Source of the DNA: Burkholderiales bacterium
Lineage (GTDB): Bacteria; Pseudomonadota; Gammaproteobacteria; Burkholderiales; Casimicrobiaceae
NCBI GenBank assembly: GCA_020851235.1
Contig: JADZDD010000010.1
Location: forward strand, 1 to 64,000
Direction: 5' to 3'
DNA: 64,000 nt
Within the stretch, counting starts at the first letter, position 1; every line of letters begins with the position of its first letter. Below the pieces are notes generated by a model. It was not told where the DNA came from and searched no databases. It saw only the letters and a list, made by a program, of their open reading frames with translations. Made by a program: the position numbers and the translations under genes. Below, in pieces: positions 38,275 to 47,840 of this stretch.

Positions 38275-39870
38275 ATGGCAAGTCCACCTTCCATGGACGA
38301 CCTCTACCAGCGCTTCGAGCAGGCGATCGACGGCATGGCGCGCCTGGCGGGCTATCCGCACGGCGATCGCCATCAGGCGTGGCTCGATCGCTTGCGCGTC
38401 AACCTGCCGGAACTGTGCGCGTTCGAGCAGGTGCAGCCCGCGCCCGAGTTGGGTTACTTGAGCCCGCCGGCAACGCAACGACCCGTTCCCGCCGTGACCG
38501 GGGTCCCGATCGACGCCGCGCCCCCGCCCGATCGCGGCGACGACGCCGCGGCGATCGCGCGCGCCTGTCACGCCACCCCGGCTGACGTCGCCACCCGCGC
38601 GGCGGAAGCGCTCGCGGCAGCGAAACGGCACCACGCGCTCAATGCCTTCATCACGCTCGCCGATGCGGCGGCCCTCGGCGCGGAGGCGACGCGCGCCGCC
38701 GAACGCGCGAGCGCGAAAGAGGACTTGCCGCTCCTCGGTGTCCCGATCGCGGTGAAGGATCTGATGCAGGTCGCGGGTTTTCCGCAGACCGATGGCTCCG
38801 GCGGGCCGCGGCCCGCGCCGGCCGCAAGCGATGCGCTGGCAGTCGCCCGTCTGCGCGCGGCGGGCGCGCTGGTGATCGGCACCACCAATCTGCACGAGTT
38901 CGCGTACGGCATCACGAGCGAGAATCCGCACCATGGCTGGGTGGTCAATCCCCGCCACCCCGGCTACACGCCGGGAGGCTCGAGCGGCGGCTCGGCCGCG
39001 GCGGTGGCCGCGGGCATCGTGCGCATGGCGATCGGAACCGACACGGCGGGTTCGATTCGCCTTCCGGCGTCGTGTTGCGGGGTGGTCGGCTTCAAGCCGA
39101 CGTTCGATGCGGTACCGCGTGACGGCGTGCGTTCGCTCGGACAAAGCCTCGACCACGTCGGTCCGATCGCGGCCAGCGTGGCCGACGCCGCCCTCACGTA
39201 CTCGATCATGGCGGGGCAGCCGCCGACGACCGCGCGGCGCGCGCCGCTTGCAGGGCTGCGCGTGGGCATTGCGCGCGAGCACTTCTTCGACCCTCTGGCG
39301 AGCGACGTCGCGCGCGCGGTCGAAGCGGCGATCGATCGCATGCGCGGTGACGGCGCCACGATCGTCGAGGTGGCACTGCCCGGCATTGCCACCGCGGCGG
39401 CGCTGCAGTTCGTCACGCTGTGCAGCGAGGCGGGCGAGGTGCACTGGCAGCGGCTCCTCGCGCATCCGGACACGCTGGGCCCCGACGTGCGCGTTCGCAT
39501 CGAGATCGGACAGTTCCTGCCGGCGGCGTGGTACGTGCGCGCGCAGCGCGAGCGCGCCGCCCTCGCGGCGACCTTCGCCGCGGCGATGCGCGAAGTCGAC
39601 GTGCTCGTCACGCCGACGCTGCGTGTCGAACCGCCGCGCTCGGGCGCGACGAACGCGCGGATCGGCGAGCGCGAAATCCCCTTGCACACCGCCGTCACCG
39701 CACTTACGATGCCGTTCAACCTGATGGGCATGCCGGCGCTGACGCTGCCCTGCGGTCGCGGTGACCACGGACTGCCGATCGGCGTGCAGATCGCCGGTCG
39801 CCGCGGTGACGACTGGCGCGTCCTCAACACGGGCGCACGACTCGAAGACCTGTTGCATCCGATCCCCTGA
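38275..39870 (+). CDS. Amidase signature family hydrolase
   Basis: A 531-residue amidase of the AS family, hydrolysing a carboxylic amide or related C-N bond. The catalytic triad is present with the normal spacing: Lys161 in VPIAVKDLM, cis-Ser236 in PGGSSGGSAAA and the nucleophile Ser260 in GTDTAGSIRLPAS. An extra N-terminal region of about 80 residues precedes the domain. ATG 38275 is used; ATG 38293 is also possible. It is followed after 11 bases by a binding protein and a full Liv-type ABC transporter, so its substrate is probably the imported amide or amino-acid derivative. Confidence 0.9.
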   Translation: MASPPSMDDLYQRFEQAIDGMARLAGYPHGDRHQAWLDRLRVNLPELCAFEQVQPAPELGYLSPPATQRPVPAVTGVPIDAAPPPDRGDDAAAIARACHATPADVATRAAEALAAAKRHHALNAFITLADAAALGAEATRAAERASAKEDLPLLGVPIAVKDLMQVAGFPQTDGSGGPRPAPAASDALAVARLRAAGALVIGTTNLHEFAYGITSENPHHGWVVNPRHPGYTPGGSSGGSAAAVAAGIVRMAIGTDTAGSIRLPASCCGVVGFKPTFDAVPRDGVRSLGQSLDHVGPIAASVADAALTYSIMAGQPPTTARRAPLAGLRVGIAREHFFDPLASDVARAVEAAIDRMRGDGATIVEVALPGIATAAALQFVTLCSEAGEVHWQRLLAHPDTLGPDVRVRIEIGQFLPAAWYVRAQRERAALAATFAAAMREVDVLVTPTLRVEPPRSGATNARIGEREIPLHTAVTALTMPFNLMGMPALTLPCGRGDHGLPIGVQIAGRRGDDWRVLNTGARLEDLLHPIP

Positions 39871-39881
39871 AGGAGACCACG

Positions 39882-41093
39882 ATGAAGAGACTCTTCCGGT
39901 TCGCGCTCACCGCCGCGGCGGGCGCGTTCGCTGCATCAACCTACGCCGCCGATCCGATCGTCATCGGCGTGAGCATCGCGCAGTCGCCGCCGGGATCGGT
40001 GGTGCAGGGCACGCAGGTCAAGGACGGCGTCGACATCGTCGTCAAGATGCTCAACGACAAGGGCGGCGTGCTCGGACGTCCCCTGAAGGTCGTCTACGAG
40101 GACAACCAGGGAATCCCGGAGAAGGGTCGCGCGGCGACCGAAAAGCTCATCACGCGTGACAAGGTCGTGGCGGTGACGGGCGGCCACCAAAGCTCGGTGT
40201 GTCTTGCCGAGATCGAGGTCGCGCACCGCTACAAGACGCCGTACGTCAACACCAACTGCTGGTCCGACGACGTGCGGGCCAAGGGCTATCCGGAGGTCTT
40301 CAATCCGGGCAACTACAACACGCGCGTGTCGTCGGCGATGGCCGAAACGATCGCCGCGCTCAAGGTGAAGAGCGTGATCGCCTTCGCCGAGAACACCGAC
40401 TACGGCATCGGCCAGGCCAAGCTCCTGGGCGAGTTCCTGAAGAAGGCCGCGCCGCAGACCGACTACAAGTACGTCGCCCTCGACCGTGCCGGCAAGGATT
40501 TCACGCCTGCCGTCTTGCCGCTGCGCGCGAATCCCCCCGATCTCGTGGTCAACATCATGCTGCCGCCTGCGGCGTACATCCTCATGAACCAGCTCTACGA
40601 GCAGGGGGTGGCGCCGAGCGCAAAGACGGCGTTCTACGATGGCGCCGGCATCGCCGACTACCCCGACTTCTGGCAGAACGTGAAGGAGGCCGGCAAGTAC
40701 ATGCTCGCCTTCGGCCTGTACCACCCGGCGATGCCGATGCCGGCGCTGGGCAAGGAGGTCGGCGAGATCTACCAGAAGCAGGCGAAGACCGAGCCCAACC
40801 GCCTCATCTTCCAGGCGGCGGACTCGGTATTGCTGATCGCGCGCGCCATCGAACAGGCGAAGTCGACCGACCCGGCCGCCATGATCAAGGCGCTGCAGGG
40901 CATGCAATTCGAAGGAACGCGCGGCAAGTTCTCGTTCTCGCGGGAGCCAGGCTATCGGTTCCAGCAGTGGGTCGACATTCCCTACGTGACGTACCAGCTC
41001 ACCGAGGTCAACCAGCCCGTCAGCAAGACGACGCTGATCCAGGTTCCCGGACAGCCGTTGCAGATCGACAAGGTCCTCCGGCCCGCCAAGTGA
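39882..41093 (+). CDS. Amino-acid/amide ABC transporter binding protein (LivK type)
   Basis: A 403-residue periplasmic binding protein of the Leu/Ile/Val family (type I fold). The signal peptide MKRLFRFALTAAAGAFAAS ends at TYAADP. Mature features are IVIGVSIAQSPPGSVVQG, VKMLNDKGGVLGRPLKVVYEDNQG, and VVAVTGGHQSSVCLAEIEVA, where the loop after Gly-Gly-His normally contacts the ligand. The family also binds amides, urea and aromatic acids. A GGAGA site precedes the ATG. It is separated from the permease genes by a very stable hairpin. Confidence 0.9.
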   Translation: MKRLFRFALTAAAGAFAASTYAADPIVIGVSIAQSPPGSVVQGTQVKDGVDIVVKMLNDKGGVLGRPLKVVYEDNQGIPEKGRAATEKLITRDKVVAVTGGHQSSVCLAEIEVAHRYKTPYVNTNCWSDDVRAKGYPEVFNPGNYNTRVSSAMAETIAALKVKSVIAFAENTDYGIGQAKLLGEFLKKAAPQTDYKYVALDRAGKDFTPAVLPLRANPPDLVVNIMLPPAAYILMNQLYEQGVAPSAKTAFYDGAGIADYPDFWQNVKEAGKYMLAFGLYHPAMPMPALGKEVGEIYQKQAKTEPNRLIFQAADSVLLIARAIEQAKSTDPAAMIKALQGMQFEGTRGKFSFSREPGYRFQQWVDIPYVTYQLTEVNQPVSKTTLIQVPGQPLQIDKVLRPAK

Positions 41094-41098
41094 CCCGA

Positions 41099-41129
41099 CG
41101 ACGGGCCGCGCGTCGCGCGCGGCCCGTCG
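41099..41129 (+). terminator. Strong hairpin between binding protein and permease genes
   Basis: CGACGGGCCGCGCG and CGCGCGGCCCGTCG form a perfect 14-bp stem with a TCG loop, six bases after the binding protein stop. There is no T-run. Such a structure can protect the 3' end of the binding-protein mRNA and reduce read-through, giving more binding protein than permease. Confidence 0.65.
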
Positions 41130-41166
41130 CCTCCGACCCACCGCACCGCGCTCGCACCCGCGACGC

Positions 41167-42072
41167 GTGACGGGGACACCGTTGCTCGCTCTCGACCTCT
41201 TCGTCAACGGCCTCATCATCGGCCTGTTCTACGCGCTGATGGCCGTCGGGCTCACGATGATCTTCGGCATCCTGAAGATCGTGAACTTCGCCCACGGCGA
41301 GTTCTACATGATCGGCGCGTACACCTACACGTTGATCTCGCTCGGCCTCGGGGTCTCGCCGTGGCTCGCCCTGCCGGTGGCCGCGGCCTCCGGCGCGCTC
41401 CTCGGCTGGGCCACCGAGCGCTGGCTGATGCGTCCGCTCTACACGGGTTACGGCTCGTGGGGGCTCATGAAGGACGAGTACGCCGTGGTCGTGACCTTCG
41501 GCCTGTCGCTGCTGCTCATCAACCTTGTCGACAAGGTCGTCGGCCCCTACCCGGTGCGCGGCCCGGCGCTGTCGGACGTCACCCGCGTCGCGCTCGGCCC
41601 CTTCATGCTGAGCGGCCAGAAGCTCATCACCGCCGGCGTCGCAATCGTGCTCCTCATCGGGCTTGCGCTGTTCATCAAGCGTTCCCTCTGGGGGCGCCAG
41701 GTCCAGGCGGTCGCGCAAAACCGCCTCGGCGCATCGATCGCCGGCATCGACACCGCGCGTGCGACGTCCATCATCTTCATGGCGTCGGGCGTCCTCGCGG
41801 CGCTCGCTGGAGCGCTCCTCGCTCCGATCATCAATCCCGCCCCGGACGTCGGGATCTTCCCCGCGGTCAAGTCGTACGTGATCGTCGTGATCGGCGGCAT
41901 GGGTTCGATCCCGGGCAGCATCGTCGCCGCACTCGCACTCGGCGTGCTGGAGAGCTTCGGCGCGGTCTACCTGTCGTACGACTACCGCGACACCTTCGGC
42001 CTCGTGCTGTTGATCCTCGTGCTGCTCTTCCGCCCGCAAGGGCTCTTCGGCGAGCGCGCGCGCGAGGTCTAG
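41167..42072 (+). CDS. livH: Liv-type ABC permease (LivH)
   Basis: A 301-residue permease with about eight helices. Family motifs are VNGLIIGLFYALMAVGLTMIFG at the start, KIVNFAHGEFYMIGAY, and VQAVAQNRLGASIAGID with the following cytoplasmic ATPase-contact loop; the end RPQGLFGERAREV is typical. GTG 41167 is used because it precedes the first helix by eight residues. With LivM it forms the membrane channel. Confidence 0.92.
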   Translation: MTGTPLLALDLFVNGLIIGLFYALMAVGLTMIFGILKIVNFAHGEFYMIGAYTYTLISLGLGVSPWLALPVAAASGALLGWATERWLMRPLYTGYGSWGLMKDEYAVVVTFGLSLLLINLVDKVVGPYPVRGPALSDVTRVALGPFMLSGQKLITAGVAIVLLIGLALFIKRSLWGRQVQAVAQNRLGASIAGIDTARATSIIFMASGVLAALAGALLAPIINPAPDVGIFPAVKSYVIVVIGGMGSIPGSIVAALALGVLESFGAVYLSYDYRDTFGLVLLILVLLFRPQGLFGERAREV

Positions 42073-42075
42073 CCG

Positions 42076-43056
42076 ATGACCACACCGCGGCATCCCAACT
42101 TCCTCGCGAGCAAGCTCGCGCAGGAGATGCGGCTCGCCCTCGTCGTGCTCGCAGTACTCGCGCTCGTACCCGTCGCGGTCTCGTCGCCGTACTGGCTGGG
42201 CGTACTCATCGTCAGCATGTACTTCGCGATGCTGTCGATGGGCTGGAACCTGCTCGCGGGCTACACCGGACAGTTCTCGCTCGCGCCGGCAGCGTTCGCC
42301 ATGCTCGGGGGCTACACCACGGCGCTCCTCGCCTGGCACTGGAAGGTGCCGCTGTGGATCGGCTTGCCGATGGCGCTCGTCGTACCGGGGCTCATCGGGC
42401 TCGTCCTGGGGCGGATCGTGCTGCGGCTCTCGGGTCCTTACGTCGCGCTCACCACGCTGTCGTTCGCCGAGATCGTGCGTCTCGTCATCTACAACTCGAT
42501 CGATTTCACGCGCGGCGATCAGGGCCTGAACGTGCCGGCGCTCATCGACAGCCGCGTCGGCAACTACTACCTCTTCGTGGGCGCGCTGACGGTGATCACC
42601 GTCGGCGTCTTCCTGCTCCTGCGTGCGCCGACCGGGCGCTTCCTGCTCGCGATCCGCGACGACGAGATCGGCGCCGCCAGCCGCGGCATCGACGTCGTGC
42701 GCGCGAAGACCGTCGCGTTCTTCATCAGTTGCGCGATCTGCGGCATCGCCGGCGGCTTGTACGGAACGTTTGCCCAGCTGGTGAGTCCCGAACTCGGGTT
42801 GATCGCGCAGACCGGCATCGTGATCGCGATGGTCGTCATCGGCGGCATGGGAACGCTGGTCGGGCCACTCATCGGCGCGGTGCTCGTCTACGTCGCCTCC
42901 GAACTGCTGCGCGATGCCGGCAACGTCCAGATGATCGTGTTCGCGCTGCTCGTGATCGTGTTCGCGCGCTTCTTCCGCGAAGGGCTGTGGGGTCTCGCCC
43001 GACAGGCGATCGCCCGTCGCCGCAGCGCGACGCGCACGGCGGCAAGCGGGGTCTGA
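42076..43056 (+). CDS. livM: Liv-type ABC permease (LivM)
   Basis: A 326-residue permease. Signature segments are YFAMLSMGWNLLAGYTGQFSL, GPYVALTTLSFAEIVRLV, FTRGDQGLNVPAL and the loop LAIRDDEIGAASRGIDVVRAK that contacts the ATPase. About nine helices are visible. It begins three bases after livH and ends one base before livG. Confidence 0.93.
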   Translation: MTTPRHPNFLASKLAQEMRLALVVLAVLALVPVAVSSPYWLGVLIVSMYFAMLSMGWNLLAGYTGQFSLAPAAFAMLGGYTTALLAWHWKVPLWIGLPMALVVPGLIGLVLGRIVLRLSGPYVALTTLSFAEIVRLVIYNSIDFTRGDQGLNVPALIDSRVGNYYLFVGALTVITVGVFLLLRAPTGRFLLAIRDDEIGAASRGIDVVRAKTVAFFISCAICGIAGGLYGTFAQLVSPELGLIAQTGIVIAMVVIGGMGTLVGPLIGAVLVYVASELLRDAGNVQMIVFALLVIVFARFFREGLWGLARQAIARRRSATRTAASGV

Positions 43057-43057
43057 C

Positions 43058-43804
43058 GTGGCCCTGCTCGAGATTCGTGCAGTCGCCAAGCGCTTCGGCG
43101 GCCTGCGCGCCGTCGACGGCGTCGACGTCGACGTCGCCGAAGGCGAACTGCTGGGGCTCATCGGCCCCAACGGCTCGGGCAAGACGACGCTCCTCAATGT
43201 CCTGTCGGGACACATGGTGGCCGACGCGGGTCAGGTCCGCCTCGACGGTCGCAGCGTGCTGGGATTGGGGCCCACCGCGCTCACGCGGCTTGGCGTGCTG
43301 CGCATGTTTCAGCTGACGCGTGTCTTCAACCGCGTCAGCGCCTTCGACAACCTCATCGTCTGTGGCCTCGCGCTCGGCCTCGACCAGGGCCGCGCCGAGC
43401 AGCGCGCACTCGACCTCCTGGGGGAGTTGAAGCTCACGCACGTGATGCACCTCGACGGCGGGCAGCTCTCCGGCGGCCAGAAGAAGCTCCTCGAGTTCGG
43501 GACCTGCTTCATGGTGCCGCCGCGCATCGCGCTGCTCGACGAGCCGTTCGCCGCCGTGCATCCGACGATGAAGGAGACGATGGCGACCTTCATCCGTCGC
43601 CGCAGCGCCGACGGCCAGACCTTCATCCTGGTGAGCCACGACATGCCGGTCGTCGTCGAGCTGTGTCCACGCGCGGTGTGCATGAATGCCGGCAAGGTCC
43701 TGGCCGACGGACCGACACAGCGCGTCTTGAACGACGCGGCCGTGATCGAGGCGTACCTGGGCGAGGATGCGCAGGCCGCCGAAGCGGAGCACGGCCGTGC
43801 CTGA
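43058..43804 (+). CDS. livG: Liv-type ABC ATPase (LivG)
   Basis: A 248-residue ATPase. Walker A GPNGSGKTT, signature LSGGQKKLLEFGTC, Walker B IALLDEPFAAVHPTM and the switch histidine in LVSHDMPVV are present. The sequence FGGLRAVDGVDVDVAEGE and the long linker after Walker A match LivG. The start is GTG one base after livM; the stop overlaps the livF start. Confidence 0.93.
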   Translation: MALLEIRAVAKRFGGLRAVDGVDVDVAEGELLGLIGPNGSGKTTLLNVLSGHMVADAGQVRLDGRSVLGLGPTALTRLGVLRMFQLTRVFNRVSAFDNLIVCGLALGLDQGRAEQRALDLLGELKLTHVMHLDGGQLSGGQKKLLEFGTCFMVPPRIALLDEPFAAVHPTMKETMATFIRRRSADGQTFILVSHDMPVVVELCPRAVCMNAGKVLADGPTQRVLNDAAVIEAYLGEDAQAAEAEHGRA

Positions 43805-44531
43805 CGCGCTGCTCGCGATGGAGGGCGTCACCGCCGGCTACATGGGCGACATCGACGTCCTGCGCAACGTCTCGCTCGCCGTGCACGCCGGCCGCATCAG
43901 CGGCCTCATCGGCCTCAACGGCGCCGGCAAGTCGACACTCATGAAGACGCTCTACGGCTTCCTCCCGCCCAAGTCGGGTCGGATCACGCTTGGCGGGCGC
44001 GACATCGCCGGCAAGGCGCCGCACACGATGCTCGACGACGGACTGTGGTACATCCCGCAGGAGTCGAGCCTGTTCGGCTACATGACGGTCGCCGAGAACC
44101 TGCGCCTCGCCCTCGAGGGACGGCGACGGATGTTCGCCAGCGTGATCGAGGAGCGCTTTGCCGACACGCTCGAGCGCTTCCCGGTGCTCAAGGAAAAGCT
44201 CTCGGCGCAGGCGGGTGACCTCTCCGGGGGCCAGCAGAAATCGCTCGAGTTCGCCAAGGCGTACATGGTGCGCCCGCGCGTGTGCCTCATCGACGAGCCG
44301 AGCATCGGACTCGCCCCGCGGGTGGCGGCCGAGGTCTTCCAATGGATCGACGCGTTCGCGAAATCGGGCATGGGCATCCTGCTCGTCGATCACAACGTGC
44401 GCCGGGTGGTCGCCATGTCCGACCACATCTACGTGATGAGCCTGGGCGAGATCACGGCGCAAGGCGGCCCCGAGGATTTCGCGGGCGACCTCCACGCGCA
44501 GGTGCGCGAGTGGCTGGGGATCAACTTCTGA
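43797..44531 (+). CDS. livF: Liv-type ABC ATPase (LivF)
   Basis: A 244-residue ATPase. Walker A is GLNGAGKST, signature LSGGQQKSLEFAKAYM, Walker B VCLIDEPSIGLAP and the switch histidine lies in LVDHNVRRVV. The VTAGYMGDIDVLRNVSLAVHAG beginning and IPQESSLFGYMTVAENL segment are typical. GTG 43797 overlaps the livG stop by eight bases, so the two ATPases are probably made in equal amounts. Confidence 0.93.
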   Translation: MPDALLAMEGVTAGYMGDIDVLRNVSLAVHAGRISGLIGLNGAGKSTLMKTLYGFLPPKSGRITLGGRDIAGKAPHTMLDDGLWYIPQESSLFGYMTVAENLRLALEGRRRMFASVIEERFADTLERFPVLKEKLSAQAGDLSGGQQKSLEFAKAYMVRPRVCLIDEPSIGLAPRVAAEVFQWIDAFAKSGMGILLVDHNVRRVVAMSDHIYVMSLGEITAQGGPEDFAGDLHAQVREWLGINF

Positions 44532-44532
44532 T

Positions 44533-44559
44533 GTGACGCGCCGTGGCCCGGCGCGTCAC
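44533..44559. terminator. Bidirectional hairpin between livF and PLP gene
   Basis: GTGACGCGCC and GGCGCGTCAC form a perfect 10-bp stem around a 7-base loop, starting 2 bases after the livF stop and ending 2 bases before the convergent PLP enzyme stop. It fills the whole gap and likely ends or stabilises both transcripts. No T-run is present. Confidence 0.6.
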
Positions 44560-44561
44560 GC

Positions 44562-45626
44562 TCACGCGCCCAGGACTCCCGTCGCGCACGCGCGCTCGAA
44601 GCGCGCGACGTGCGGCGCGATGTCGTAGCCGCTGGCGGCAAGCCACGCATCGCTGTAGTAGGTGTCGAGGTAGCGATCGCCCGAATCGCAGGCGAGCGTC
44701 ACGATCGCGCCGGTCTCGCCGCGCGCCTTCATCTCCGCGGCGATCTCCAGCACCCCGCAGAAGTTGGTGCCGGTCGACCCGCCGTACTTGTGTCCGACGA
44801 GACGTGCGAGCACGTGCATCGCAGCGTAGCTCGCCGCGTTGGGAACACGGATCATGCGATCGACGACGCCGGGCTCGAACGAGGGCTCGACGCGCGGACG
44901 GCCGATGCCCTCGACGTCCGATCCGCCTTCGGCTTTGAGCCCCGGATCGCGCGTCTTGAAGTAGTCGTAGAACACCGACCGGTCGGGGTCGACCACGGCA
45001 AGTTGCGAGGCGGTGCCGTGATAGCGGATGTAGCGCCCGATCGTCGCCGACGTCCCGCCGGTGCCCGCGCCGACGACGATCCAGCGTGGCTCCGGGTCCG
45101 GCTCCGCACGCAACTGCGTGAAGATCGACTCGGCGATGTTGTTGTTACCGCGCCAGTCGGTCGCCCGCTCGGCGAAGGTGAACTGGTCCATGTAGTGGCC
45201 GCCGCGCTCGCGCGCGAGGCGCTCGGCCTGCGTGTAGACCTCGGTGGGCTGGTCGACGTAATGACAGCCGCCGCCGTAGAACTCGATCTGCGCGACCTTG
45301 GCCGGCGACGTGCTGCGCGGCATCACCGCGATGAACGGCAGGCCGAGCATACGGGCGAAATACGCCTCGGACACCGCCGTGCTCCCCGACGACGCCTCGA
45401 CAATGGTCGATCCCTCGCGGATCCAGCCGTTGCAAAGTCCGTAGAGGAAGAGCGAGCGCGCGAGCCGGTGCTTGAGGCTGCCGGTGGGGTGGGTCGATTC
45501 ATCCTTCAGATAGAACCGGATACCCGGAAATCCAGGCAGTTCGACGAGGATGAGGTGCGTATCGGCGGAACGCTGGAAGTCGCGCTCGATGCGATGGATG
45601 GCTTCGCGGACCCAGGCATTCGACAT
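44562..45626 (-). CDS. PLP-dependent cysteine synthase family protein (Cds1-like)
   Basis: A 354-residue fold-type II PLP enzyme. The PLP lysine is Lys52 in [10 protein letters not shown], the phosphate loop is in [12 protein letters not shown] and the substrate loop in [12 protein letters not shown]. It resembles the Cds1-type L-cysteine desulfhydrases, which release sulfide from cysteine, more than biosynthetic CysK/CysM, having the extended [24 protein letters not shown] region. Activity as lyase or synthase is not decided by sequence. A GGAG site stands upstream of ATG 45626. It is a single-gene unit, divergent from the URO-D-like gene. Confidence 0.85.
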   Translation of the reverse strand: MSNAWVREAIHRIERDFQRSADTHLILVELPGFPGIRFYLKDESTHPTGSLKHRLARSLFLYGLCNGWIREGSTIVEASSGSTAVSEAYFARMLGLPFIAVMPRSTSPAKVAQIEFYGGGCHYVDQPTEVYTQAERLARERGGHYMDQFTFAERATDWRGNNNIAESIFTQLRAEPDPEPRWIVVGAGTGGTSATIGRYIRYHGTASQLAVVDPDRSVFYDYFKTRDPGLKAEGGSDVEGIGRPRVEPSFEPGVVDRMIRVPNAASYAAMHVLARLVGHKYGGSTGTNFCGVLEIAAEMKARGETGAIVTLACDSGDRYLDTYYSDAWLAASGYDIAPHVARFERACATGVLGA

Positions 45627-45786
45627 GCTGCTTCTCCATGAAAGAGGCGGGCGACCGCGATTCGGCCGCCCGAACGCGGCGAGTGTCCCACGAGGTGTGA
45701 CGCCGGACAAGCGGCCGCCGGCAGGGGGCAGGCGCATCGGCTTTCGCCTAGAATGACGCCATCCGTCCGCGACCACGAAGGAACCG

Positions 45787-46785
45787 ATGAAGCCGATGAC
45801 CGCCTGGGAACGCGTGGAGGCCGCCGTGACCGGGGCCCCCGTCGACCATCCGCCGATTGCCCTGTGGCGGCACTTCCCCGACGACGACCAGCATATCGAC
45901 AAGCTCGTCGCGCGCTCGGTGGCATGGCAGGAGCGCTGGGGCTTCGATCTCGTCAAGTTCATGCCTTCGGGTACCTACGGCGTCGAGGACTGGGGTGCGG
46001 TCACCACCTTCGATGGCCAGGCGAACGGCGCACGCACCGTCGTCAAGCCTGCGGTGCAGCGCACCGAGGATTGGCAGCGGGTGCGCGAGCTCGACGTGCG
46101 CCGTGGCAGTTATGGCCGTCAGAACGAGGCGCTACGTGCAACGGCGCAGGCGCTCAAGGGCGCGGTGCCCATCCTGCAAACCGTGTTCTCCCCGCTCACC
46201 ACGGCGCGCAAGCTCGCCACCGATCGCCTCTATGCGGACCTGCGCCGCACGCCCGAGGTCGTCGAGGCGGCGCTCCGCGTGATCACCGACGTCACCATCC
46301 GCTTCGCGCTCGACGCGCTGGCCGCGGGCGCGCACGGCGTCTTCCTCGCCACGCAGCAAGGGTCGTGGCGATTGCTCGATGCCGCCGAATTCGAGCGCTT
46401 CGGCAAGCGCTACGACCTCGAGATCCTCGCCGCGCTCAAAGGCAAGGCGCGGCTCAACATGCTCCACGCCCACGGCGACGACGTCATGTTCGACACGCTC
46501 GCGGGTTATCCGGTCGAGATGCTGAACTGGCACGATCGCACCGCCGAGCCCGACCTGCGCGGTGCGCTCGCGCATTTCCCGCGGTTGCTCGTCGGCGGGG
46601 TGAACGAATACGGCGCGCTGCTGCGTGGCGACGCGAACGGCATCGCAAGCGAGATTCGCGACGCGATCGCGCAGACGGGTGGCAGGCGGCTCATGCTGGG
46701 CCCCGGCTGCGTCGTGCCGATTGCCGTGACCGACGCGGCGATCGAGGCCGCGGTCCGTGCCGCGCGCGCACCCGTAGCCTCCTGA
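45787..46785 (+). CDS. Uroporphyrinogen decarboxylase-like (URO-D fold) protein
   Basis: A 332-residue TIM-barrel protein of the URO-D superfamily. The early [57 protein letters not shown] and [15 protein letters not shown] segments follow the family. It is not HemE, lacking the N-terminal arginine-rich heme-precursor signature, so it more likely belongs with methyltransferase-like or lyase-like relatives. Reaction unknown. An AAGGA site precedes the ATG; TAGAAT at 45749-45754 may be its -10. It stands before a Bug-type binding protein and a dehydrogenase that may form a unit with it. Confidence 0.82.
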   Translation: MKPMTAWERVEAAVTGAPVDHPPIALWRHFPDDDQHIDKLVARSVAWQERWGFDLVKFMPSGTYGVEDWGAVTTFDGQANGARTVVKPAVQRTEDWQRVRELDVRRGSYGRQNEALRATAQALKGAVPILQTVFSPLTTARKLATDRLYADLRRTPEVVEAALRVITDVTIRFALDALAAGAHGVFLATQQGSWRLLDAAEFERFGKRYDLEILAALKGKARLNMLHAHGDDVMFDTLAGYPVEMLNWHDRTAEPDLRGALAHFPRLLVGGVNEYGALLRGDANGIASEIRDAIAQTGGRRLMLGPGCVVPIAVTDAAIEAAVRAARAPVAS

Positions 46786-46837
46786 GCATTCCACCGACCT
46801 TGCCGCAGCCGCGGTCATCACTGTCCTGAGGAAGAGC

Positions 46838-47824
46838 ATGCAGATACCACGTTGGATCACCCCCTTCGCGGCAGCGGCCGCGCTCACCGCCGGCCCGATC
46901 ACCGGAGCGATCGCGCAGGACTGGCCTGCGGGGAAGACCATCCAGATCGTCGTTCCGGCTCCCGGGGGTGGCGGCACGGGCGACTCGATCGCCCGCGTGA
47001 TCGCCGAGGAACTCGCCAAGCACCTCAAGACGTCGGTCGTCGTCGACAACAAGCCCGGCGCCAACGGCAACATCGGTGCGGCCTACGCCGCGCAGCAGGC
47101 GCCGGACGGCTACAAGCTCCTCTTCTCCTGGGCCGGCACGCTGGCGGTCAATCCGAGCCTGTACAAGGGGCTCAACTTCGATCCGCAGAAGGACTTCGTG
47201 CCGATCGTGCTCATCGCCGACGTCCCCAACATCCTCGTCGTCAACAACGACCTGCCGGCGAAGAACCTCGCCGAATTCACCGCGTACGCCAAGGCGAACC
47301 CGGGCAAGCTCAACTTCGGCTCGACCGGCAACGGCAGCTCGATGCACCTCGCCGCCGAGCTCTTCATGCGTGAGACGGGAACCAAGATGGTCCACGTCCC
47401 CTACAACGCTCCGGGGACCGCGACGACCAACCTCATGGCGGGCGACATCCAGCTCATGTTCCAGTTGGTCCCCGGCATCGTCGGGCAGGTGAAGGGTGGC
47501 AAGGTGCGCGCGATCGCGGTCATGGCCGACAAGCGCTCGCCGGCGTTGCCCGACGTCCCGACGACGGTCGAAGCGGGTGCGCCAAAGCTCCTGTCGTCGA
47601 CCTGGTTCGCGCTGCTCGCGCCGAAGGGCACGCCCGCAGCGATCGTCGACAAGCTGAACGCCGCCGTCAACGAGAGCCTGAAGGATCCCGCGGTCGCCAA
47701 GCGCCTGTCGGCCATGGGCGCGAGCGCGCTCGGCGGCACGCCGAAGCAACTCGCCGATCACCTCGCCGCGGAAACGGTGAAGTGGGGCAACATCGTGCGC
47801 GACGCGAAGATCCAGATCCAGTGA
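46838..47824 (+). CDS. Tripartite tricarboxylate transporter binding protein (Bug family)
   Basis: A 328-residue periplasmic protein of the TctC/Bug family with a signal peptide ending near GAIAQDWP. Conserved are IVVPAPGGGGTGDSIARVIA, VVDNKPGANGNIGAAYAA, FGSTGNGSSMHLAAELF, VHVPYNAPGTATTNLMAGD and the RSPALPDVPTTVEAG motif near the C-terminus. Such proteins bind carboxylates, amino acids or nicotinamide derivatives. The membrane parts TctA/TctB are not encoded nearby, which is normal for Bug orphans. Confidence 0.92.
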   Translation: MQIPRWITPFAAAAALTAGPITGAIAQDWPAGKTIQIVVPAPGGGGTGDSIARVIAEELAKHLKTSVVVDNKPGANGNIGAAYAAQQAPDGYKLLFSWAGTLAVNPSLYKGLNFDPQKDFVPIVLIADVPNILVVNNDLPAKNLAEFTAYAKANPGKLNFGSTGNGSSMHLAAELFMRETGTKMVHVPYNAPGTATTNLMAGDIQLMFQLVPGIVGQVKGGKVRAIAVMADKRSPALPDVPTTVEAGAPKLLSSTWFALLAPKGTPAAIVDKLNAAVNESLKDPAVAKRLSAMGASALGGTPKQLADHLAAETVKWGNIVRDAKIQIQ

Positions 47825-47840
47825 CACGCACCCGGTCCCG

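Noticed and set aside
41020-43215. Leftward 731-codon open frame opposite the Liv permease genes
   Set aside because: Its product is low-complexity, rich in Glu, His and Arg, and mirrors the rightward permease codons. In DNA of this GC content such antisense frames are expected.
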